DNA of 64,000 bases, from positions 42,574 to 106,573 of the forward strand of contig DGWD01000031.1 in assembly GCA_002395155.1 (NCBI GenBank). The letters run 5' to 3'. The DNA is from Treponema sp. UBA4267 (GTDB lineage Bacteria; Spirochaetota; Spirochaetia; Treponematales; Treponemataceae). Shown in pieces: positions 1-8,511 of this stretch (position 1 is the stretch's first letter; every line of letters begins with the position of its first letter). The notes below the pieces were generated by a model. It saw only the letters and a program-made list of their open reading frames with translations, was not told the DNA's origin and ran no database searches. The translations under genes and the position numbers were made by a program.

Positions 1-747
1 TGACTGCTGACCTGCACCAATTCCAATTGCCTGTCCGTCTTTTACAAAACAAACTGAGTTTGACTGAGTGTATTTAAGAACAATCAAAGAAATTACAAGA
101 TTACGTTTATCTTCTTCAGACAAGTTCTTGTTTTTAGTAACAATGTTTGATAAAGCTGATTTTTCATCAATTTTAAGGAAGTTGTGTCCCTGTTCAAATG
201 TAACACCAAATACCTGTTTTCTCTCCAGCTCTGGAGGAACATAATTTGGATCAATCTGAATAACACAATAGTTGCCATTTTTCTTAGCTTTTAAGATTTC
301 AAGAGCTTTTTCAGAATAACCAGGTGCAATAATACCGTCAGAAACTTCTTTCTTAATCAAAAGAGCAGTTGCTTCATCACATTCATCTGAAAGAGAAATA
401 AAATCACCAAAAGAAGACATTCGGTCTGCACCACGTGCACGTGCGTAGGCACAAGCGAGTGGTGTAAGTTCTACATTGTCAGTAAAATAGATCTTCTTAA
501 GTGTATCTGAAAGAGGAAGTCCAACAGCTGCTCCAGCAGGGCTTACATGCTTAAAAGAAGTTGCTGCAGGAAGTCCTGTTGCTTCTTTCAATTCCTTTAC
601 AAGCTGCCAGCCGTTTAAAGCATCCAAAAGGTTGATATATCCTGGTCTACCGTTTACAACTGTAATTGGAAGATCGCCATTTTCTACGAAAACCTTTGCA
701 GGTTTCTGATTTGGATTACATCCGTATTTTAATTCAAGTTCTTTCAT
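1..747 (-). CDS. purH: Stand-alone AICAR transformylase (5' part, cut by window edge)
   Basis: Formylates AICAR to FAICAR with 10-formyl-tetrahydrofolate, the penultimate step of IMP synthesis, in the cytoplasm. The 249 visible codons stay open to base 1, so the C-terminus lies outside. The protein starts directly with [14 protein letters not shown], the usual beginning of single-domain AICAR transformylases; the IMP cyclohydrolase domain that precedes it in bifunctional PurH is absent. The active-site stretch [12 protein letters not shown] (about residues 58-69) and the [15 protein letters not shown] segment are visible. The missing second activity is encoded separately at 7772-8485. A promoter with its -10 only six bases before the ATG and no Shine-Dalgarno sequence suggest a leaderless mRNA. 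Family call is firm; the symbol is by function. Confidence 0.93.
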   Translation of the reverse strand, partial: MKELELKYGCNPNQKPAKVFVENGDLPITVVNGRPGYINLLDALNGWQLVKELKEATGLPAATSFKHVSPAGAAVGLPLSDTLKKIYFTDNVELTPLACAYARARGADRMSSFGDFISLSDECDEATALLIKKEVSDGIIAPGYSEKALEILKAKKNGNYCVIQIDPNYVPPELERKQVFGVTFEQGHNFLKIDEKSALSNIVTKNKNLSEEDKRNLVISLIVLKYTQSNSVCFVKDGQAIGIGAGQQS

Positions 748-753
748 AGAGGT

Positions 754-782
754 ATAATAGTAAAAAATAATAAATTCTTCAA
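754..782 (-). promoter_or_regulatory. Promoter of AICAR transformylase gene, leaderless layout
   Basis: On the minus strand: TTGAAG (782-777), 17-base spacer, TATTAT (759-754), then six bases and the ATG at 747. No Shine-Dalgarno sequence fits between, so transcription should begin at or next to the start codon. Confidence 0.7.
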
Positions 783-802
783 TTCTGTTTAAAAAATATT
801 AA

Positions 803-1441
803 TTATTGATTAATTGTTCCTGAATTAGAGGAATCTCCGGCTTCTATCTTCTTAAAAATTCGTTTTGCAATTCCACTGATTGTATAAATTATAAATTCTG
901 GTCCAATAAGGAAACCTGCAACAAGTGTATATCTGTTCCAGCAAATAATAGCAATTTCAAGTCCAACAAGAAAAACTAGTAAAACAGTTTTCCAAAAATA
1001 AATAAGGGTAATACCCAAGGAATTTTTTATAATATTTTTTAAAGTGTTATCATAACGTGCTATCATTGGATAGGTGTAAATATTAAAAACAATTACCAGG
1101 GCTGTAAAAATAATGGCTCCTAGAATTACAAGGAAGTTTATTTCTTCTGCCTTTATCACAATCTGCCAAATAAGATAGCAGGCATAAACACAAGGAGCTG
1201 TAATAAGCCACATTAAAGTTCCCTGTTTAAAATTTTCCTTAAAAGCCTTTACAAATTGACGTCCAACATATCCTTCTTCTTCATCTACCATTTTTAAGGT
1301 AACAGAAAAGGCTGCACATGTAGAAGCACCTATTGTGATAATTGGAATACTAAATACAAGCCATAAAAAATTAAGCCAAAGAACATCAAAGGCTCTGGTC
1401 ATAAATTTTACAAATCCACTATTTTGACTAAACATTCCCAT
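803..1441 (-). CDS. YesL-like DUF624 membrane protein
   Basis: A 212-residue membrane protein of the DUF624 (YesL) family. Such proteins accompany LplABC/YtcP-type sugar importers in Firmicutes and some spirochaetes; their biochemical role is not established. The N-terminus GMFSQNSGFVKFM and the first helix, in which an Asn-Phe-Leu-Trp stretch runs into a PIITIGASTCA segment, are typical. I count about five hydrophobic segments. A longer reading from 1477 exists, but its first residues lie inside the terminator hairpin of the upstream gene, so I chose the ATG at 1441. It follows the solute-binding protein gene by about 100 bases, beyond that terminator, so it is probably expressed partly by read-through. 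Family confident, function unknown. Confidence 0.82.
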   Translation of the reverse strand: MGMFSQNSGFVKFMTRAFDVLWLNFLWLVFSIPIITIGASTCAAFSVTLKMVDEEEGYVGRQFVKAFKENFKQGTLMWLITAPCVYACYLIWQIVIKAEEINFLVILGAIIFTALVIVFNIYTYPMIARYDNTLKNIIKNSLGITLIYFWKTVLLVFLVGLEIAIICWNRYTLVAGFLIGPEFIIYTISGIAKRIFKKIEAGDSSNSGTINQ

Positions 1442-1461
1442 AATTAAATAATAATAAAAAT

Positions 1462-1499
1462 AAAGGGGATGTAGCAACCTAAATTACCACATCCCCTTT
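1462..1499 (-). terminator. Intrinsic terminator after the sugar-binding protein gene
   Basis: Perfect 11-bp arms AAAGGGGATGT (1462-1472) and ACATCCCCTTT (1489-1499). On the minus strand they are followed by ATTTTTATTATTATTT. It lies 45 bases after the stop of the gene at 1544. Confidence 0.82.
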
Positions 1500-1543
1500 G
1501 TAAATATTTACTAAATCAAAGTATTAAACTTATGATCTACCAA

Positions 1544-3307
1544 TTATTTATCTGCACTTCTTGCCTGTTTTTCAGCAGCAGCACGTTTTTCAGCCTGTTT
1601 GAGTGAGTGAGCGATACATTCATCATAACCGTAAGATTTACAATTCTTAATCATGTTATTTACGATGTTTTCGTATTCTGCATCGTTCTTAGCATAGATA
1701 GCATTCCATGTTTCATTCTTGAGGCATTCTGTTACCTGATTCCATTTCATTGAAAGGTCATCTGGAACACCAGCACCTGTATACAATGAACCTGGACTTA
1801 CACGGTAATTTGTCTTCTGCATATAGCGGTTTGGAGTTTCTGCACCAGACCAGTCACGCCATGCCTGTTCAATTTCTGACTGAGCAGGAGTCTGTTCTGA
1901 AGCCCATGAAGTCTTGTTGTATGTTTCGTCTGTTGTAAGTGGGTTGTGAGAATCTTTACACCATGTTGTGTTGTTGATCTGGAAAGCACCATCGTGGAAT
2001 GAACCCTTGAATGGAGCAGGCATTTCTGTGTTGTTCTGATCCTGCTGAGCTTTCTTACCAATTTCTGTAAAGTATGTCTTTCCATCTTTGATATCCCAAC
2101 AATATCCACGAGGACCGTATTCAATTGTCATATATCCTTCTGGAGTTGAGAACCAGTTGATGATTGCAAGACAAAGTTCTGGATAAGCTGTTTTTGAACC
2201 AACTGTCCAAACACGGTTTCCACCATATACGCTCTGTCCATAAACGATTGGACGAGCATCTTTTGGTGTAACTGGGTACATAGCTTTTCCCTGTTCCTTA
2301 ACGTGTGTATCACTGTTGTAAGAACCAGAAGCCATCCAGTTGAATATGTTCCAGAATGCTGTACCGTTCTGATAGTCTTCTGACATACCATTGTATTTCT
2401 GTGTCATTGAGTCAGGATCTACAAGACCTTTCTGATTCAATTTGTTCAAGAATTTCAAACAGTAGAGATATGGACCATCTTTGTCGAGTGCATCATAGAA
2501 TTTACCTGTATCTGGATCGAAGAGACCGATATCAAATTCATCATATCCGAAGTAAGCTGTTGCAAGAGATTTAACATACATAACCATGTTTCCATCCCAG
2601 TCGTTGAACAAAGAAACACCATATGTTGGGTTACCATTGTCATCTGTTGGACAAACTTCCTTCATCTTAGCAAGAACATCAACCATATCATAAAGAGTAT
2701 TGATTTCTGGCTTACCAATTTTTTCATAAAGATCGAAACGAAGATCCCATGTATAGAAGAATTCCTGAATATCTTTTGCAGATGCAGAAACGTTGAATCC
2801 GTATCCGTGGAGTTTCTTGTCTGGAGAATCCATGAATTTGTTCTTCTGAAGAGCAAGTTTCATGTTATTGTTGATATATGGTGCCCATTTCTGGATCATA
2901 TTATCTTCTTCCCAGTCAAGAAGCATTCCTTTTTTACAAGCTGAAGAATATTTATCTGTATTATCACCCCAAACGATGATATCACCAAGGTTTCCAGCTT
3001 CCATACGTGTCTGATAAGCACCACCAGTTTCTGGAATGATGTTGATTTTTACATTGAACTTAGCAAGCATCAAATCTGCAAACCAACCAGTCTGTAAACC
3101 AGAATAGTTAGCCAACTGAGAATAAACATCAAGTGTTACAGTTTCTTTTGGACGAATCTTTTTGATGTTTCCTTCTTCACCTGAAGCTGTTGAAAGTGCG
3201 ATTGAGTCAATACCGTTTGATTCTGCTGAACTTCCACCACAACTAATAAATGTTGCTGAAAGCAATGCTGCTGCTCCCAACAAAGCAATTAATTTACAGT
3301 GTTTCAT
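1544..3307 (-). CDS. Sugar ABC transporter substrate-binding lipoprotein (LplA-like)
   Basis: Extracytoplasmic solute-binding protein, 587 residues, of the family-1 LplA/YtcQ group that delivers oligosaccharides to a two-permease importer. The signal peptide ends in a lipobox (SATFISCGGS, Cys at about 23), so it should be lipid-anchored. The body is rich in aromatic residues, fitting a sugar-binding cleft. The start has a strong Shine-Dalgarno GAGGAGG four bases before the ATG. It is the last gene of the importer set 6548-1544; a weak hairpin and a promoter-like TATAAT in the 117-base gap before it suggest extra independent expression, as is common for binding proteins. No ATPase gene is in the set, so a shared MsmK-type ATPase elsewhere is likely (inference). 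Substrate not predictable. Confidence 0.9.
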   Translation of the reverse strand: MKHCKLIALLGAAALLSATFISCGGSSAESNGIDSIALSTASGEEGNIKKIRPKETVTLDVYSQLANYSGLQTGWFADLMLAKFNVKINIIPETGGAYQTRMEAGNLGDIIVWGDNTDKYSSACKKGMLLDWEEDNMIQKWAPYINNNMKLALQKNKFMDSPDKKLHGYGFNVSASAKDIQEFFYTWDLRFDLYEKIGKPEINTLYDMVDVLAKMKEVCPTDDNGNPTYGVSLFNDWDGNMVMYVKSLATAYFGYDEFDIGLFDPDTGKFYDALDKDGPYLYCLKFLNKLNQKGLVDPDSMTQKYNGMSEDYQNGTAFWNIFNWMASGSYNSDTHVKEQGKAMYPVTPKDARPIVYGQSVYGGNRVWTVGSKTAYPELCLAIINWFSTPEGYMTIEYGPRGYCWDIKDGKTYFTEIGKKAQQDQNNTEMPAPFKGSFHDGAFQINNTTWCKDSHNPLTTDETYNKTSWASEQTPAQSEIEQAWRDWSGAETPNRYMQKTNYRVSPGSLYTGAGVPDDLSMKWNQVTECLKNETWNAIYAKNDAEYENIVNNMIKNCKSYGYDECIAHSLKQAEKRAAAEKQARSADK

Positions 3308-3386
3308 TTTTCCTCCTCTAGATTTATGAAACCTTATTAAATAATTATAACTTAGTTTTTTGTTATAACTTTATAAAAAGTAAAAT

Positions 3387-3412
3387 CCAGAAAAGAAAAA
3401 TATCCCTTCTGG
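3387..3412 (-). terminator. Weak hairpin between permease and binding-protein genes
   Basis: Arms CCAGAA (3387-3392) and TTCTGG (3407-3412), followed on the minus strand by ATTTTACTTTTT. It may attenuate transcription from the permease genes. A TATAAT about 60 bases further on may restart transcription for the binding protein. Confidence 0.45.
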
Positions 3413-3424
3413 AATCCACCATTA

Positions 3425-4327
3425 TTAACCTTTTACAGCTCCCAGCATGATACCTTTTACAAAGTATTTCTGCATGAATGGGTATACACACAAAACTGGA
3501 ATAGCAGTAACCATAGCTACGGTGTACTGGATTGATTTTGTGTTCAACATTTCCTGACGCTGAGCTTCAGACAAACCAGTAGTAGAAGTACCCATTGAAG
3601 CAGCCAGGTTAGATGACTGAGTAAGATAAATGTAAAGTCTTTCCTGTAATGTCTTTAACTGTGGTGCACCAGACATCAAAACAAGGGAATCCTGGAAAGA
3701 GTTCCAGTGTCCAACTGCACACCAGATAGCGATTGTTGCAAGAATAGGCTTACTAAGTGGCCAGATAATCTTTAAGAAGATGATGAAATAAGAAGCTCCA
3801 TCAATCTGGGCACTTTCTTCAAGTTCTGCAGGAATTGATTCAATATAAGTTTTAACCATGATAATGTTGTAAACACTTACAAGACCTGGAATGATATATC
3901 CAAAGAAGTTATTTGTAAGACCAAGCATCTGCATTGTTGTAAACCAAGGAATAAGACCTGCACTAAAATACATAGTAATAATCATAAAACGGTAAGCTAA
4001 TTTTCTATGCCACATTTCACGTTTTGTTACCAGGTATCCTACAAATCCAGATACTGCTGTAGATGTTGCAGTACCAATAAGTGTTCTGGCAAGAGTAACA
4101 ATAAATGAAGTTCCCAAACCATGAACATTACGCAAGTTGTAATAGTTCTTCAGCTGGAATCCACGTGGATAGAAATTTATCAAACCTTTTGCAACCATTC
4201 CGTTATCAGAAATTGTATTTATCAAAAGATAATAGAATGGAAATACACAAATAATTGTGAACAAAATAAAAAATGTATAGTTGAAAATATTAAAAACTAT
4301 ATCATTAACAGAACGTCTTTCTACCAT
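3425..4327 (-). CDS. Carbohydrate ABC transporter permease, LplC/YtcP type
   Basis: Inner-membrane permease of 300 residues in the MalG-like branch (LplC, YtcP). The N-terminal helix (about residues 15-38), a periplasmic part beginning NTISDNGMVAKG, and the EAA coupling loop (EESAQIDGASYFIIFLKIIWP, about residues 184-204) that contacts the ATPase are visible. It ends with the family-typical FVKGIMLGAVKG. It lies 13 bases after the LplB-type permease gene, with an SD-like AGGAGG just before the ATG, so the two are co-transcribed. With the lipoprotein at 1544 it forms a type-I sugar importer. Confidence 0.9.
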   Translation of the reverse strand: MVERRSVNDIVFNIFNYTFFILFTIICVFPFYYLLINTISDNGMVAKGLINFYPRGFQLKNYYNLRNVHGLGTSFIVTLARTLIGTATSTAVSGFVGYLVTKREMWHRKLAYRFMIITMYFSAGLIPWFTTMQMLGLTNNFFGYIIPGLVSVYNIIMVKTYIESIPAELEESAQIDGASYFIIFLKIIWPLSKPILATIAIWCAVGHWNSFQDSLVLMSGAPQLKTLQERLYIYLTQSSNLAASMGTSTTGLSEAQRQEMLNTKSIQYTVAMVTAIPVLCVYPFMQKYFVKGIMLGAVKG

Positions 4328-4340
4328 TTTTTACTTCCTC

Positions 4341-6548
4341 CTAGAATATTGAAGAACCACGAATCAGTTTTGAAACTCTGTTTGTGATGAACAGAAGCAC
4401 AACGCTGACGAGAGACTTAAACATTGAAACTACAGTTGAGAATGGAATATTGTTGCTTGAACCTTGTCCAAAACTTAACTGATATACATAAAGATCAAGT
4501 ACTTCGATTGGATTCTTATTTGTAGGATTCTTGAATACCAGGTACTGATCCATACCGTTACTCAAAATGTTAGATACAGAAAGAATCAAAAGAACAATGT
4601 ATGTTGGGAACAATTCTGGAAGTGTGATATGCCACATCTTCTGGAAACGTCCAGCTCCATCTACAGTTGCAGCTTCGTACAACTGCTGGTCAATTCCTGA
4701 AATAGCTGCGATATACATAATTGCAGACCATCCAAGTCCTTTCCAAGTTCCCCAGAGCCACATCTTAACCCAGATAAAGCTGTCGCCCATCAACATATTC
4801 TTTCCTCTTTCCCATAAGCCACTGTTTACCATCAAACTTGAAATAAATCCTTCTGTACCAAAGATACAGAAAGCAATTGCATAAACAAGTACCCAGGAAA
4901 TAAAGTTTGGAATAGTTGTTAATGTCTGTATAATTTTCTTAGAAGTCTGGTTCTTAATTTCCGAAAGGAAGATTGCGAAAACCATTGGGAGCCAGCTTGT
5001 TGCAATACCAAGTCCACTCATTGCAAGTGTGTTTCTTAATACACGGATGATATCGTTACGAGTTGCGGCATTTTCGAACGGAGCTTTGAACCACTTCCAG
5101 CCAACCCAGGCATCCATAGAAAGTGTATCACCAGCATTGTAATCAAAGAAGGCATAACGCCATCCCCAAAGTGGAAGATAAGCAAAAATGAATACCAGAA
5201 TAAGGAATGGAAGAATCATCAGGAAAAGCTGTAAAGGAGCTTCAATTGCTGGTTTTTCATCTTTTTCTGGAGCAGGAGTTTTAATATATGAAATTACTGC
5301 ACAAATACAAATTAAAGCAAGAAGAATACAGTACATTGGCACTGTTGAAGGTTCAAGCGGTTCAATACGCTCTACATTTTCACTTGAAGTAATAAGATTA
5401 TATGCATGAACAATTCCAAACATACTTACAAAAGAAAGAGCACTTCCTGCAAAAATTGAAATATGTGCATAACGTTTAAGTTTATTGTTACCAACAGAGA
5501 TACAAGAACCAACACCACAAGCAAGAATACCAAGACAAGCAAGTAAACTTGAAAAATATGCAATTCTCATTACAGATGAAGGAAGCCATCCGCGAACAAG
5601 AATGCGTTCCATATTTCTTACATAAGTTCCATAAGAGAAACCAGATGTAAACAAAGAAACGTTACGGCTGATATTCAAAGAAATACGGGCTGGGTTTGCA
5701 CCTGGAATAAAAAGCAGAATAAACAAAAGAAGAGCCAGAAGACGGTATGTAATCTGGAAAGGAGTAGCTTTCAATTCAGATTTCTGTCCTTCAGGAGCTT
5801 TTTCTATAACAAATAAAGCCAACGCAAGAGCAAAAGTAATAATACTGAATGAAATAAAGCCTGCGATTCCTGCAGGAGGAATAGGACTTACTTCCAGAGA
5901 ATCAAGGCTGCCTGCAAGTAAATCATAAGCATAACCATAAGGAATCATACTTAAACTTACTAAAACAGCACCTGCACAAATTACAAGATAACCAATTTTT
6001 CTGATTTTATTTGTACCACATGATAAGTAAAGACCAATAACACAAATAAGAATTGCTGCCAAAGTGAAAATACTATATTTATGAGCTTTTTCTACAGCAT
6101 TAGCAATTTGAGAATGTGCTGCTTTGAATGCGGCCCATTCCTTCTTATAGCTGCGAACTTTTATTTTACCAGACGCAGTTTCTTCTTCATCATCGTCATC
6201 CAATCCACCAGCCATATCATAGGCAGAAGTATCTGCTACCATGGCGGCGAAGTTTGAATAATAATCATCAAAAGAATCACCAGAAGTTTCGGCAAGATTT
6301 TCAAGTTCAGAATTAGAACTTTCTGCCTTTTTAGCATTCTGTAAGGCAACTAAATCAGAGGTATATCCCTTGAAATACAAAGCAGATTTCACCAGAGAAA
6401 CATTTGTATTCATGACCTTAGAAATTCTAGCTGGATTCATTCGCCCAATGAACATAAATACAAAAAGTAATATCAGAGTCAATTTCGATGCATAACTCAG
6501 AATTGTAGTAAGAATCGATTTGACATCATTTTTTTTGTCTTCCAACAT
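4341..6548 (-). CDS. LplB-type sugar ABC permease with duplicated N-terminal membrane module
   Basis: The C-terminal ~300 residues (about 435-735) are an ordinary LplB/YteP permease: first helix at 441-460, an EAA loop EAATVDGAGRFQKMWHITLP at 625-644, and a final helix near 708-722. The protein is 735 residues, more than twice the usual ~310. The extra N-terminal ~430 residues hold two related modules. Module one has LLFVFMFIGRMNPARIS (27-43) and a later SCGTNKIRKIGYLVICAGA stretch; module two has LLFILLFIPGANPARIS (274-290) and SVGNNKLKRYAHISIFAGSA. Each shows NVSL a few residues after NPARIS. An acidic DDDDEEE run lies near 117-123. Function of the extension is unknown. It is the first gene of the importer operon, preceded by TATAAT boxes inside an inverted repeat. 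Confidence 0.88.
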   Translation of the reverse strand: MLEDKKNDVKSILTTILSYASKLTLILLFVFMFIGRMNPARISKVMNTNVSLVKSALYFKGYTSDLVALQNAKKAESSNSELENLAETSGDSFDDYYSNFAAMVADTSAYDMAGGLDDDDEEETASGKIKVRSYKKEWAAFKAAHSQIANAVEKAHKYSIFTLAAILICVIGLYLSCGTNKIRKIGYLVICAGAVLVSLSMIPYGYAYDLLAGSLDSLEVSPIPPAGIAGFISFSIITFALALALFVIEKAPEGQKSELKATPFQITYRLLALLLFILLFIPGANPARISLNISRNVSLFTSGFSYGTYVRNMERILVRGWLPSSVMRIAYFSSLLACLGILACGVGSCISVGNNKLKRYAHISIFAGSALSFVSMFGIVHAYNLITSSENVERIEPLEPSTVPMYCILLALICICAVISYIKTPAPEKDEKPAIEAPLQLFLMILPFLILVFIFAYLPLWGWRYAFFDYNAGDTLSMDAWVGWKWFKAPFENAATRNDIIRVLRNTLAMSGLGIATSWLPMVFAIFLSEIKNQTSKKIIQTLTTIPNFISWVLVYAIAFCIFGTEGFISSLMVNSGLWERGKNMLMGDSFIWVKMWLWGTWKGLGWSAIMYIAAISGIDQQLYEAATVDGAGRFQKMWHITLPELFPTYIVLLILSVSNILSNGMDQYLVFKNPTNKNPIEVLDLYVYQLSFGQGSSNNIPFSTVVSMFKSLVSVVLLFITNRVSKLIRGSSIF

Positions 6549-6599
6549 ATTCAGACTTTTACTCCATTATAATAATTTAAATGTATTATAAGTCTGAAT
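6549..6599 (-). promoter_or_regulatory. Promoter region of sugar importer operon inside a 10-bp inverted repeat
   Basis: Perfect arms ATTCAGACTT (6549-6558) and AAGTCTGAAT (6590-6599) enclose 31 bases. These contain two TATAAT boxes on the minus strand (6566-6571 and 6585-6590, the latter touching the distal arm) and a GGAG near the start. A dimeric repressor site or looping operator is plausible. The regulator is unknown. Confidence 0.5.
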
Positions 6600-6639
6600 G
6601 TATAAAAAAAATCCTAAATAGAGGTTAGTTTTTTAGACA

Positions 6640-7749
6640 TCATTTATTGGAATTTTTATAAATTTTTACAATTTTTCCGGCAATAAAAGTTGCATTACTT
6701 TGACTGATAGGACAATTCGTTAGAACAATTACAGAAAGTTTATCATCCAAAAAATAGGTATCATAAGAATTAAATACATTAGTAGTTCCAGCATGAAATA
6801 TTGAATCATCACGTCTATATATTCCAAAACCATATGATTCTGTATTCAACATCTTTTTTAAGGACTTTTTACTTACAACTTTTCCATCAAAAAACTGATT
6901 ATTCCATTTGAATAAATCAACAACACTTGAGTTTATATCACCACAACCAAAAGAAAGTTCACTTGGAATGCTGTAATAACGATTTCTGTAATCATAGCCT
7001 CTTGCCTGAGTATCCTGAAAGTTGATATTAGAAAAAGTCATTCCACAAGGCTTAAAAATATTCTCTTTTATATAATCATAGTAAGATTTACCCGTTATTT
7101 TTTCCAAAATCTTAGCCAAAAGATAATAATTTGTATTACTGTAAAAATAAGTACTATCGGGTTCTGCAATTAAAGGTGCCTGATAAAAATAATCCAAAAC
7201 AATATTTTCAACCAAAGGTTTACAGGCCAACTGATTTTTTTCTATATGGCGATAAACCTCTGTTGGAAAAAAGTCATCCGCTGCATTTATATGGTCACCC
7301 AAACCAGACCTCATATTTAACAACATTTCAATTGTTATTTGATCGCCATAAACATAGTCCGGAAAAAATTTAGAAAGCTTATCATTTAATTTGAGTTTTC
7401 TTTTTTGAACCAACTGCATTATTGCCGCAGCAGTTATTTGTTTTGTGATTGAACCAACTTCAAAAGTTGTATTAAGAGTGATGGGGGAAAACTGATCTGC
7501 ATTTTTATCGCAGGGACCATAGCCTTTTGCAAAAACAATTTTATCTGCAATTCCTACAAGAACGGCACCCTGGAATTTGTTTGCATTCAAGTACAAATCA
7601 ACCTGGTCTGCCTCCTCGCTGTATTTTTCATCTACAATAAATTCGTCAGACCATTTTTTATCTTTGATTGAGTTACAGGAGTTTAGGAATATAGCAAAAA
7701 GAAGAACACCTGCCCCGAAAAGAGACTGTTTTCTAAAAATGCAATTCAT
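6640..7749 (-). CDS. Serine beta-lactamase-fold hydrolase, lipoprotein
   Basis: A 369-residue exported lipoprotein (lipobox FLNSC, Cys at about 25) of the class-C beta-lactamase/esterase/D-Ala-D-Ala peptidase superfamily (PF00144). The catalytic SxxK is SITK in FEVGSITKQITAAA (near residue 100) and the YxN motif is YSNTNY (near 204). Members cleave peptidoglycan peptides, esters or amides; the substrate cannot be told from sequence. It lies 22 bases after the IMP cyclohydrolase gene in an apparent run 9411-6640, with AGGAG three bases before the ATG. It is not evidence of antibiotic resistance: these family members usually are not true beta-lactamases. Confidence 0.86.
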   Translation of the reverse strand: MNCIFRKQSLFGAGVLLFAIFLNSCNSIKDKKWSDEFIVDEKYSEEADQVDLYLNANKFQGAVLVGIADKIVFAKGYGPCDKNADQFSPITLNTTFEVGSITKQITAAAIMQLVQKRKLKLNDKLSKFFPDYVYGDQITIEMLLNMRSGLGDHINAADDFFPTEVYRHIEKNQLACKPLVENIVLDYFYQAPLIAEPDSTYFYSNTNYYLLAKILEKITGKSYYDYIKENIFKPCGMTFSNINFQDTQARGYDYRNRYYSIPSELSFGCGDINSSVVDLFKWNNQFFDGKVVSKKSLKKMLNTESYGFGIYRRDDSIFHAGTTNVFNSYDTYFLDDKLSVIVLTNCPISQSNATFIAGKIVKIYKNSNK

Positions 7750-7771
7750 CTACTCCTAAACCCCCAAAGAT

Positions 7772-8485
7772 TTATTTGTTTTTATTTAAGATTCTTGTTT
7801 CCCATTTTCCAGATTCAATATCGATAAATCTTACAAATAAAGAAACCTTATTTTCTTCGTTCAATGAAGTCCAGATTTGATTTGTAAAGTCATCAATTGA
7901 ACCAGAAATCTTTACTTTAACAGGTTCGCCTTCAAAACTTGGAAGAGGATTTCCATCACCCATATAAGTATGAATATAGTGACCTTCGCCATTCTGAGGG
8001 TTATCGTAAGTGTAAGTAAAACGAAGTGTATTATCACCATTTCCACAATCACTCTTTAAAATTGATAAAGAATAATCATATCCATTTTCGAAGTTCAAAA
8101 GTGATGAAATACGAGGAGTGTAATTTGGAGCATCGTGTTCATATTTACGACTACGCAATGACTGCTCAAATGTCAAACCTTTTTCCAGTCCTTCATAAAT
8201 TGTATCTGTCTGATCACCATTAGTTACAATTGTCTTTTTTCCAAGAACACGAACTGCAGCATAAATTATCAAACTTGGATCTCCAGCGATCAAACTTGGA
8301 TCAAAAGCCTGTGTTCTAATTCCATCTCCATCTTCAACAAAAACACGGTTACGGCTTCCAGCAGAACGACCCATAGTCCAATATGCTGCAACAGCCTTTT
8401 TTCCATCTTCAGACTTACCAACAATAATTCCACGTCCTGGATAAGTAGTAGAACTCAATTCTGATTTTATATCTGCAATTTTCAT
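7772..8485 (-). CDS. purO: PurO-type IMP cyclohydrolase
   Basis: Closes FAICAR to IMP, the last step of purine synthesis. The protein has 237 residues and matches the PurO family (PF07826), first described in archaea: YPGRGIIVG (about 15-23), YWTMGRSAGSRNR (about 35-47) and a C-terminal domain ending in a conserved FVRFIDIESG segment. I use the ATG at 8485; the frame opens at a TTG two codons earlier that sits too close to the AAGGA ribosome binding site. It complements the single-domain AICAR transformylase at 1-747, so together they replace bifunctional PurH. It sits between an acyltransferase and a hydrolase gene. Confidence is high because of the PGRG and MGRSxGSRNR signatures. Confidence 0.88.
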   Translation of the reverse strand: MKIADIKSELSSTTYPGRGIIVGKSEDGKKAVAAYWTMGRSAGSRNRVFVEDGDGIRTQAFDPSLIAGDPSLIIYAAVRVLGKKTIVTNGDQTDTIYEGLEKGLTFEQSLRSRKYEHDAPNYTPRISSLLNFENGYDYSLSILKSDCGNGDNTLRFTYTYDNPQNGEGHYIHTYMGDGNPLPSFEGEPVKVKISGSIDDFTNQIWTSLNEENKVSLFVRFIDIESGKWETRILNKNK

Positions 8486-8511
8486 TTTCAATTTCCTTCT
8501 ATAAATAATGA

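Noticed and set aside
5188..5409. Antisense open frame inside the importer permease gene
   Set aside because: One of many long open frames opposite or shifted from strong genes; it has no ribosome binding site, promoter or recognisable domain, and is explained by the codon use of the real gene.
6640..7749. Antibiotic-resistance beta-lactamase
   Set aside because: Only the general SxxK/YxN fold is evident. Such lipoproteins are usually esterases or peptidases, and nothing links it to resistance.
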